A stretch of DNA of 64,000 nt from Viola odorata (Eukaryota; Streptophyta; Magnoliopsida; Malpighiales; Violaceae), in contig OY829542.1 of NCBI GenBank assembly GCA_963691705.1, positions 47,099,002 through 47,163,001 of the forward strand. The letters are read 5' to 3'. The number at the start of each line of letters is the position of its first letter. The stretch's first letter is position 1. Shown here piece after piece: positions 54,834 to 64,000 of the stretch. The notes under the pieces were generated by a model. That model saw nothing but the letters and a program-made list of their open reading frames with translations, was not told the DNA's origin and searched no databases. A program made the translations under genes and the position numbers.

Positions 54834-57127
54834 ATGTCTTCTCGGCCGGAGTTACTAGCGCCACCGGAGATATTCTACGACGACGCCGAAGCTCGTAAAT
54901 ACACTTCCTCTTCCCGTATTATTGATATCCAGGTATCCCTACTGCTAATACTTACCTCTCCCGTTTGTTTCCCCATAGAACAGCAGAAGGTAGAATAGGA
55001 AAATGTTCCAAGCATCTCTTTTTATTCCCCTCTAATTATACTTCTGTTTGTGGTTCTTGTTGATAGGCAAAACTATCGGAGAGAGCAGTAGAACTCCTTG
55101 CTTTGCCGGATGATGGAGTCCCCAGATTACTCCTTGACATTGGTATACACAGACAGATGCATATTTACATATACGTTGGATTATGGTTTCTGTTGCCTAA
55201 CTTTGATTGTTCTGAGGATTTTCAGGATGTGGGTCGGGACTGAGTGGGGAGACACTCACTGAAAATGGGCACCATTGGATTGGCTTAGACATTTCACAAT
55301 CTATGCTTGGTATGTATTCCATCAGTTTTTAGTTTGGTTGATTTTCTTTTTGTACCTAAAATTGTTTCCGAAACCAATATGGCATTTTGTGCTAAGTGTT
55401 GTACTTAGTACAGTAGAAAAGTGTTAGTTAAGGAATTTTGTATCCATATTATTTCTATTTTTCCAATAGTTGGTTGGAGTTTCATCTCGTGTTACCATAT
55501 GATAAATTCCAAACTAATGTAGATGTTGCTGTGGAGCGAGAGGTTGAGGGTGATCTTTTACTTGGTGACATGGGCCAGGTATGCTTCTAAGATGTTCTTT
55601 TTTACTTAAATGCATATTGGTGTGTTATTATACAAATAGTATATTCTGGACCATGTTTAAGGAAGGGTAGAATTTCTTTTTTGTCTTTGGTAGAAGTTTT
55701 TGTTCTTAGACATTGGTATGACTGATAGTTGTATTAAAAGAATAATCTGTTCATATTATGTTTACAGGGGTTGGGATTTCGTTCTGGAGTTATTGATGGT
55801 GCCATCAGCATCTCTGCTGTGCAGGTCTGATTCTTTTGCATGTTTAACACATTCACATGTTTTTTTTATTGGAATGACAAAACTGTACTGAATTATGGAT
55901 TTTCAGCTACTGTAATGACTTTTACATGCCTGTTAATTTCACGTGTTTGAATTAAGTTTGATGAGATGGGTTCTCTGTGCTTGTGCTATGTAATTGAGTC
56001 ATGTTCCCCGCATTTCTTGATAAACCATTTTGCTTGCAAGGTGAAATCAATTCTAGTCTTTCTCATGCACATTTGTTCTTCCTGCCATTGAGAAACCTTC
56101 ACTATGCAACTTGTTTCCTTGTCCTTGGTGTATTAACTAGAGCCTGCAACTTGGGTTCTGTTGCTCGAGTATTTTGCATTTTTCTTGTCTTAGCATTTTC
56201 TCTCTTCAATGTCAAGTTTGATGACACTTTAGATGAAAATTCTTGCTCACTTAACATTTTTCTCTCTTTTTTTTGGCGTAGCAGTGGTTATGCAATGCTG
56301 ACAAGTCATCCCATGAGCCGAGACTAAGATTGAAGTATTTTCAAATTCTATTCCTCTATCTACTCTATTTTTAATCATGATGTGGAAGTGCATATAAATT
56401 TCTGATACAGTAGTGACATGTATGCTAATGCTTATGTGGTTCTCGCATTCAGGGCTTTCTTTGGGTCGTTATATAGATGCTTGTCAAGGGGAGCACGAGC
56501 TGTGTTTCAAGTGTATCCTGAAAATATTGCCCAGCGTGAGTTGATTTTGAGATCTGCAATGCAAGCTGGGTTTGCTGGTGGTGTTGTTGTTGACTTTCCA
56601 CACAGGTATGGTCGCATGCATAAGAAATCTGTTGATCCCTTTTCATCTTATTTGTGAGATCTTAAGTTACCGGTGGAATTGAATGAATGGTGGCTGATTA
56701 AAAATAGTTCCATCTTTGCTGACTTTAGTACAACTCTCCCATTTCAGCACTAAGAGCAGAAAGGAGTACCTTGTGCTCACTTGCGGACCACCATCCTTGA
56801 GCACAGCCGTCCCCAGTGGAAAAGGCATCGATGGAGAAAGTTGCTCTGATAGTGAAAATAGTGGAGATGAGAACCATGCGGTGCGGATGTCTATCAAACT
56901 ACTGACATTTTTCCTTTTACTTTCAGTGCTTTTTCTTGAACTGTGTTTCTTGTATTTTTCTGCAGGTTTCCGTTTCTGACAGACACAGACCTAGGAAGAA
57001 GCAGAGAGCAAGCAAGGGGAAGGGCAGAGAATGGGTGATAAAGAAGAAGGAGCAAATGAGGAAGAAAGGAAATACTGTACCTCCAGACACTAGATACACA
57101 GCTCGAAAACGAAAGACTCGGTTCTGA
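54834..57127 (+). CDS. RID2: 18S rRNA (guanine-N7) methyltransferase, BUD23/RID2-type, nine exons
   Basis: Exons: 54834-54932, 55067-55142, 55226-55309, 55523-55578, 55768-55824, 56285-56334, 56453-56605, 56748-56880, 56966-57127; 870 nt, 289 aa, all phases consistent. N-terminus [23 protein letters not shown]-binding motif [15 protein letters not shown] (about residue 54); [38 protein letters not shown]; core ends with [20 protein letters not shown]. The C-terminus is basic ([16 protein letters not shown], ending RKRKTRF), the typical nuclear and nucleolar WBSCR22/BUD23 tail. It methylates a guanine in 18S rRNA and is needed for 40S maturation; the Arabidopsis homologue is ROOT INITIATION DEFECTIVE 2. 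All introns are GT-AG; the donor after exon 8 (gcg|gtgcgg) is weak. Apparently intact. Confidence 0.93.
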
Positions 57128-58110
57128 CTTCCCGATCTCTCTGTTATATAATCTGGTTCCGAGAAGGTTATACGAACAGTCTCACCCCAGGTTGTATTCT
57201 TACATATCGTATTTCTACCGCTGTGTGGTCCATGATGGATATCGTTTTGTTACCTGGCAGTTCAGGTTCTAGGAATGGCTGTACTGTAGTGACATTTATG
57301 CAGTAAGTTTTGAATTTTGATATATTAAATTTATTGATATTCAGTTGTAATTTTTGGTGTTGGAAAAAAAGAAATAGGTGGAAGGATTTAACTACTTGAA
57401 CTATGTAATTCCTTTCATGCCATGTAAGGGTTCTTTTCTCTAGTAGTATTTTCTACGTTCCGGTTCGAGGAGACTAATCCCCTTATATTATTGATGAGCC
57501 TATAAAAAGAATAACTCTCTATAGTTTATTTTATTTACAAGTTTTTTATCATTCAATCATGACTAGATTTACAAATAATAATTAAGAATGTGCGGCGAAC
57601 TCCAAATTATGACAGTTGGATAAAATAACAAAAAACACTTTTTTAATTAAAAATACAGCAAATACAGTGTTCTTTGCTGTTCTTCTGTTCTTGTTAGTGC
57701 CGTAGTGGCACACCACGCACGCAGCAGAAAATCGGCGATCCAGCAACAACAAAAATCGCCACGCAAGCAAAAAGAAAAAGAAACGATGATATTGTTGCTT
57801 TTCTTCTTTTTTGCTGTTTGCATTCTCTCGACACTCTGTCCTGCGCGTTGGTTTTTCTGCCTGCCTCTCTTTCCCTTTCCCTCCTTTACTTTTTTTTCTT
57901 TTCTGTGTATTTCTCTCTCTCTTCTCAGCTTTCCCGCAGAAAGATTCCGATATCCTTTTCAGCTCCGGTCAGTTGCGGGCTAAGCTGAAGGATTCGGTTT
58001 CTTTCCTTTCCTTTCCCTCGGCGGAGGTAATCGGCATTTCCCTCCCTTTCCGTCGGCTCTGGGAAGAATGGGAGGGAAACGAGAGGAGATCTGGTGAAGC
58101 GGGAAAAAGA
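57128..58110 (+). other. RID2 3' region, intergenic, and PAT promoter/5' UTR
   Basis: Roughly the first 250 bp look like 3' UTR. The part from 57700 on is C/T-rich with ctctctctcttctc and resembles a 5' UTR. The reading frame of the next gene is open from 57811 with no stop before its ATG at 58111. Confidence 0.55.
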
Positions 58111-61100
58111 ATGGTGAGCGGTGAGAGAAACCCAGAGAATATGTATACTACTAGGACAATGCCTCCTCCTCACCATCTTCATCATCATAATCGTCAATTC
58201 TCCGACTCTAACCGCCGAATCATCCCCGATAAGACCACCTCTCAAGTTCGGCTCTATCAAGCTTGGAAAGGCAGTAATGTACGTGCTTCTTGTCTTTCTT
58301 TCCTTCCTTTCTTTGTGTAAGAAAAATAAAGAAATGAAAGAAAACTACTCCTTTCATTTTCATTTTTGTCGCTTTGGTTTTGGCTTTTGACTGCTTTTCG
58401 AAGCAATTCACGGAAAATGCTGGTCTTTGAATAGTCAACCATTCTTTGAATTCCTTGTTGTTTAGTTCATGACTGTTTCTTGGCTTGTTTTAAATGAGAA
58501 CATTCATGCGTTTTTTTTTGTTTCATTGGATTTGAGTATGAGAACCATAAATATAAGTTTATTGTGTTGTCATTTCGTTGGTGTTATTCATCAATGAATG
58601 ATCGTTTACTTGCAGGGTAGTGTATTTCAATTTTTGTAGTTCTAGCGTGTGCTTGCTATGCTGCCTACTAAAATTTTAATGTATCTTATTACTCGAATGG
58701 AACCAAGGAATTGACATTAGGGTCTAATACTTCGCAGGTATTTTGCTTTGGAGGTAGACTTGTATTTGGTCCTGATGTGAGGTCGCTCTTCCTCACGATA
58801 TCCCTCGTTGTGGCTCCAGTAGTCTTCTTTTGTGCCTTTGTTACTCCAAACCTTGGAAATGAATTGCGGCACCATATTGGCAATGCCGTCGCTTTCATAT
58901 CTGTCATCTTCACTGCATGTGTGAGTTGCTCCTATTTTACAGCATTTAGTGTTATGTTCCCTTCAAATGCCAGTATTAACATAGGTCCCAGCAACGCCAA
59001 TTACTTAACTGGAAAAGATTGATAAATAGGTGACGATTGGCATCACATTATTTCCCTGAAGCTAACTATTGTCTGACATAAAGTTGGCTCTGAGTATTTG
59101 AAAAGGATGTTAAAGTAGTCTAACCTCAGCTTGAAGAAGTGTAACCTGAACTTGGCCAAATGGCTTTGGAGTTGACTTGATTTTTGTCTTTTGTTTTCTT
59201 AGAGCCCATAAATAGTGGCTGTGCAAGTTCTGAAATTCAGTCCAATAAAATGAAACTGTAAGGCCAATTTTTTTTTCCTTTTGATAATTTGAAAACAAGA
59301 AAACAGTTTTCTGGTTATGGTTCTAATATTGGTCTTTAAATTTGAATATTACACAGTAATGGATCTTGAAACATTCATAAAGTCAAACATAGTATTATGG
59401 ATTTTATTTTTCTTTTTAGTCCTGTAAATATCTAAAGCCAAAATTCTGAACAGTCTGCTACAACTGTCCTTATAAGTTCAATAATGTTTTCAGGTTATTT
59501 TTCTTCTCTTCCTTACATCTGGTAGAGATCCTGGCATTATTCCCCGTAATCCTCATCCTCCAGAAGACGAAGGATCAGCTATCTCCGCGGATTGGGTAGG
59601 AATTCATGGTGCTGTTCCAAGTTTACCTCCAACGAAAGATGTTGTTGTTAATGGGATGACAGTCAGGGTCAAATACTGTCAAACATGTATGTTATATCGT
59701 CCACCACGATGCTCGCATTGCTCTATATGCAACAACTGTGTTGAGCGTTTTGATCATCACTGCCCGTGGGTGGGGCAATGTATTGGGAAGGTATGCTCAG
59801 TTTAATAGTGCCCTCTACTCTCCAATTACGCCTTTTTTTCAGATAAAATCATTACAAATACTGTTGCTATATGTACACTGGCAAGTGAATGTGCCGCAGA
59901 CAGCCATTTAAGATGGTATCTACAGGGTTCATTATGTCTATGTTCTTTATGTTAGGGACCTGGGATTGTGTTTGCAGAAGTAGTTTAAGATTCCATATAA
60001 CATAGTTGAGAAGTGAGTTAGTCATGATTGGTTACTAGCAGCCTGTGGATTCATGTCAGCAATCCAACCTTACATTGTTGGACACAAGTGTTTGCATTTC
60101 TAACTTGTGGTATTCCAATTAATAAATGTGATTTTATAATTCTCTTTCATGTCTTTTTTGATATTGGAGTTGTTTTCATTAAAGTATCGTCCAGAACTTG
60201 TGTTGGTTAACAGAATGAGAAAACCAAGCAAGAGTTTTGTTTAACTTTCCTAGTTGCTGATCTAGTTGGCACATTTAGGCTTAAAGAGTAGAAGCTTTGT
60301 GATAAATATCAGGATGGTTTGTATTAGTGTTTCCTCAACATGATTTAAAAGATGCGCACTGTGGACTAATGATAACTCAATCATTTAGTAGGCCTGATTG
60401 CGTAGGTGTAACCTTTAAATATTTTTCTTCTTCTCTCCTAGGTTTGTTATGAAATCCATCTCTTTCTTTCCTGATGGGTTAAATTTTCTGTTGGCAGAGG
60501 AATTACAGATTCTTTTTCATGTTTGTTTCCTCCACGACGATGCTTTGCCTCTATGTTTTTGCCTTCTGCTGGGTAAACGTCAACAAGATAATGAAGAAAC
60601 ATCACTGTAATCTCTGGACATCTTTTATGAAGTCCCCTGCTTCAGGAATTCTGATATTATATACATTCATATGTGCTTGGTTTGTCGGAGGCCTTACTGC
60701 GTTTCATCTATACTTGATATTTACCAATCAGGTTCCTGTTCCTTTCACCCTTTTTGTTCTTTCATGTTCAAACTTTCTGATACTTCCTCCTCTCATTGTT
60801 ACAAATTAATTAATTTTTATTTTTATTTGTGCAGACGACATATGAGAATTTCAGGTATCGGTATGATGGCAAAACAAATCCTTATAACCTTGGCTGTGTT
60901 GGTAATACTCGGGAAGTTTTCTTCTCAAAAATTCCCAGATCAAAGAACAGTTTCAGGGCAAAGGTAGACGTGGAGTCTCCTTTTTATACTGCTTCGATGC
61001 CATTAGGCCCTGCATTGAGCCCTGCGATGCCCAAACGAAGCTTTGATGTAGAAGTGGGGAAACGACAAGCTGTTGCTGATGAGGATTTGGAAGATATACA

Positions 61101-61275
61101 AAGCCAGATTGACAGTGTTGGTGGGTTGGAGAGATGCAGCACCATGCCAGGGCACAGAGATTGGGATCATAACAAATCCAACTGGGAGATGTCACCTGAT
61201 ATCTGCGTGATGGCAGCAGAGTTCGATATGGAACGTCGTTCAACAGACAGACAAAAAATTTCCAGAGACCATTGA
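58111..61275 (+). CDS. Protein S-acyltransferase (DHHC palmitoyltransferase), five exons
   Basis: Exons: 58111-58278, 58738-58920, 59494-59790, 60498-60731, 60835-61275; 440 aa, every junction in phase 0. Cytosolic N-terminus with a His-rich stretch, then [11 protein letters not shown] and [18 protein letters not shown]; two membrane segments (about 69-120); [20 protein letters not shown]; the cysteine-rich domain [20 protein letters not shown] and catalytic [16 protein letters not shown] (about 200-217); two more membrane segments; the [18 protein letters not shown] (TTxE) motif; and a long cytosolic tail. It transfers palmitate to cysteines of membrane-associated proteins. Closest in my judgement to the Arabidopsis PAT05-07 group. 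Upstream frame is open to 57811, but ATG 58111 is followed by the normal family N-terminus, so I prefer it. Appears intact. Confidence 0.93.
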
Positions 61276-62877
61276 AGCTGGTTTAAGATTCCACCACCGG
61301 AAGAAAGAAAAAAGAACGAAAAAGCCTGGTTATCAGACCTACATTATAGGTGAAGGTAGATTCTGTTCTCTAACTTGGGCTGATTGCAAAGAAGTCACTG
61401 ACATGGCATTCAACCGTACGGTAGGTACCTGTATGTGGTTCGGGGTAGCTGTACGAGGAAGGGAAGCAATGTGCATGTAAATCAAGCTATACTCTACTGT
61501 GGGAGAGTGCTGTTGCGGGTTTTGTGTGTTGATTTTGCTTGAAAATTGGTGGGGTGTTAATATTTGATAAATGTTAGATGTGTGCAGATATAACACTGTT
61601 AGTTATATATATTCTGATTATTTCAATAGTGGTATACACTTTACTGAATGGAGAAAACCACTCTGTTTTTTTCCCTTTGAAGGATGGTGGGATAAAAGTC
61701 ACTTCCTTTTCCTTTTCCTTTTTCTCATTTTTTGTTGGGTTATCATCATCATTCTTCCTTTGTTTCACTTTTGAGGATTTGGCATGATTGCTGCTGTTCT
61801 TTTCCTTTCCTTTTTTTCGGAGCAAACATTATTGACATTTGAGAATTAGCGCTGAATTTACTTCTTTACTTTTTCTTTTTGGATGTAGGATTTTAATAGA
61901 AATGGAATTTAAATCTGGGTTTCCACAAACAACACAACTAAGAATTAAAAAAGAGAGTTGATGGAATTGAACCATTGGAAGGCCGCGACTGGGAAGATGG
62001 CCCAGGCCCATTACTTTGTGGATCAGCAAGAGTTAGGGTTACAGACTTACAGTGGGCTGCGCATGGGGCAGTGAGGAGAAAATTTGGTAAAAGATTTAAG
62101 GGTGTACAAAAAATCGAGCTAAATCGGATGGACCAAATGATTGGTGGTGATGTATCATTTCATAAACCAACTCATGAACCCTTTGTTGGTAGAAAGAATT
62201 TTTCAAAAAAAATTAGAAAAAATTAAAATGGGTAAGAACGGTAAACCGACCTAATTAAAGTACAAGTTCAACCCCTTTCTTTCTCCTTCATTTCTTGAAT
62301 GTTTCTTCAATAGAAACTCCTTGAAGCTTGGAACCTTTGCTTTTTTGAGCTTTCTATCGGTACTAGTTTGCATTGAAATTGTCCCATGATATTTTTTATT
62401 AGTTTACACTAATATTTTATTAATTCATATAAAAGTGGTATAATTTTTTTTAAATAAATCACTTCTAAAATTAAACGATTTATCCATAAAATATTTATTT
62501 ACTTCAATTAAACATGATAACTAACATATAATACGGGTGTAATTTTTCCATATAGGTTTGTTCTAGGAATTAGGACAATGGCTGCGGCGTTTAAGAAACA
62601 ATTATTATGCAATTTTATTTTGAAATTTGATGAGAATTTAAAATTTAAAAGATTTCGAACCGGCCGACCCAATCCTCAATATTAGCTGCCCTTCAACAAA
62701 ATACATACCTATTTGACGTCAATTTTACCTTGACTGCTGCTACCTAGCTGGACTATATAGAAAAGCAAAGAAACTCTGATAAGAAAACATCAAACATGGT
62801 TATCCTAAATGTCGTCTCTCAAATTATAATTTATTCCTTAATAAGTCGACCGAGTGCGAAGAAGATTATTCTTTTTT
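61276..62877. other. Intergenic between convergent PAT and IDD genes
   Basis: 3' UTRs of both genes plus AT-rich DNA. No further gene supported; a short frame at 61975-62226 has no family features. Confidence 0.55.
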
Positions 62878-64000
62878 TCACCACTCTGAGTGCAAATTCT
62901 GCAAGTTTTGCTGCTGTGCAGCATTTGTGTATCCTAACCCCATTATACTTCCCTCGTAGCTTCTTTTCCTCCCTGTAGTTGAAATTCCAGGTGGTTCCAC
63001 TCCTAGAAAATCCACAGTCATCTTTTCTCCTCCTCCTCCTATGTATTCCCCTCCAATTCTATGAACACCATTTCCATTTCCATTTCCAGATTGCATAATT
63101 AAAGAGGACTCAAACAATCCAGCCTCATAAGTTTCTGCATCTCCCATGTATAACAGATTGCTCATATTTGCAGCAGGATGTCCTGAAACTTCCTGGACTG
63201 ACCCGGTTGAGTTCATGCTGCTTGTAGAGTATCCAGTAAACCCTCGTAGGAGGATCGGCGCCATCGAGCTATCGCTGCTGATCCTGGCACCCATTTCAGC
63301 AGCTTTCTGCAGTAGGGCTGTTGCAGATGTGAAATTGGAGCCAATTGACATTGGAGAAGTGTTTGATCCATCTAAGGAGGTAAAAGAAGCTTTTGGGTTT
63401 AGATTGTTTTGCATCATCATCCCAGCTGAGTTCAAAGATAATGATTGCATGAGTGAAGTAGTGTCTATGTTGTTCTCACCAGAAACTGTCAGGTTCATCA
63501 TAGAGCTCTTGTTAGAGCCGGAATCCGAGCTGGGAACAGATGAAGTGAACATCTGATCACCTCCTGTTACAGCCAGGTTTTGCTTCACTTTGTAATTTTC
63601 CTCTGCCAGTGCATCACAAAAAGCTCTATGTGTCACAAAGCTGTCTTTCCTGCAAAAAACAGGAAAAAGTAGAGAATTTTTACCATTGCAATTTGCAAAC
63701 ACAAACAAAAAAGAAGAATAACTGAATTAGGTAGAATTTATGAAAAAGATCTTTACCTTGAAAAGATTGTGCCACAATCGCAGCGATATTCTCTAGTTCC
63801 ACAGATCTTGGTATGTGCTTTCCAATCTGATTGAACAGCGTAACGTTTCGCGCATTTATCGCACTTCCATTTCTTTTCTCCATGTTTTCTGCAGAAGTGT
63901 TTCTTTATGCCTGTTAAGTCACCTAGAGCCCTGCTAGGGTCATGATGGACACAAGTTGGCTCAGGACAGACAAAAACCCTTTTCTTAACTTGTGTTGTAG
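62878..64000 (-). CDS. INDETERMINATE DOMAIN (IDD) C2H2 zinc-finger transcription factor, 3' part
   Basis: Two exons on the minus strand: beyond the window to 63757, then 63649-62878 (stop at the left). The window contains fingers 2-4 of the ID domain: VFVCPEPTCVHHDPSRALGD with a following HFCRKH; WKCDKCAKRYAVQSDWKAHT; and YRCDCGTIFSRKDSFVTHRA, with the intron between Ser and the KDS (splice at cttttcaag|gtaaag). The first finger and N-terminus lie past 64000. The C-terminal half is Ser/Asn-rich and carries the family motifs SATALLQKAAEMG and TVDFLGVEP (T(R/L)DFLG-type), used to contact partners such as DELLA, SHR/SCR or co-repressors in known IDDs. Nuclear DNA-binding regulator; which IDD member is not determined. 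Confidence 0.92.

Noticed and set aside
62878..63708. Reading the whole 276-codon minus-strand frame as a separate gene starting at 63708
   Set aside because: The first 20 codons are intron sequence; a clear acceptor at 63650 joins the rest to the upstream zinc-finger exon of the IDD gene.
1..64000. tRNA, rRNA or microRNA genes
   Set aside because: No cloverleaf with internal A/B boxes, rRNA core sequence or convincing pre-miRNA hairpin recognised by eye; tRNA-like matches are the retrotransposon primer-binding sites. A tRNAscan or Infernal run would be decisive.

Overview
This is nuclear DNA from a flowering plant, probably a eudicot. The evidence is GT-AG introns, plant-type genes (a RID2/BUD23 methyltransferase, a plant DHHC S-acyltransferase, an INDETERMINATE DOMAIN zinc-finger factor and the first exon of HYDRA1), and plant Ty3/gypsy (Tat/Ogre-like and chromovirus-like) retrotransposons. 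I see no bacterial operons, rRNA, tRNA or CRISPR. About 80% of the window is transposable-element DNA.

Layout. (1) 1-951: tandem repeats and a GC-rich inverted-repeat block that looks like one end of a DNA transposon. (2) About 952-6653: a Ty3/gypsy element (E1) with one uninterrupted 1622-codon gag-pol ORF and a probable 3' LTR; its 5' LTR is not visible. E1 ends about 90 bp inside the first intron of a minus-strand HYD1 (sterol isomerase) gene, whose exon 1 is at 6888-6747. (3) 8238-49291: a three-layer nest. Outer element A (Tat-like, decayed) has LTRs at about 8238-8685 and 48844-49291. It is split in pol by element B (12281-41715, TSD CCCAG, 3.4-kb LTRs). B is in turn split in its 3' LTR by element C (26414-39204, TSD ATGAG, 2.89-kb LTRs). 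LTR divergence counted by eye is about 6% for A, 1% for B and 0.2% for C, which fits the order of nesting. B and C are Ogre-like: long LTRs, a PBS matching tRNA-Arg, and an extra ORF1 before gag. Both are non-autonomous; B has no pol and C keeps only an integrase tail. A carries a duplicated (dual) RNase H and an antisense gene cluster between pol and its 3' LTR.

(4) 49364-50388: two minus-strand exons of an RRM-type gene that stop at the A insertion. (5) 50791-54645: a DNA element with long inverted repeats whose left arm carries a solo LTR (50870-53748, TSD CCGTC) related to B and C. (6) 54834-57127: a complete nine-exon RID2/BUD23 gene (+). (7) 58111-61275: a complete five-exon protein S-acyltransferase gene (+). 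(8) 62878 to beyond 64000: an IDD transcription factor gene (-), cut by the window edge.

The host genes do not form an operon or pathway: ribosome biogenesis (RID2), protein palmitoylation (PAT), sterol synthesis (HYD1) and transcription (IDD) are simply neighbours. The most informative content is the nested retrotransposon history and the unusual structures inside elements A, B, C and E1: hairpins near the polypurine tract, tandem-repeat arrays, a duplicated zinc finger, antisense ORFs, and retrotransposons placed in host introns.
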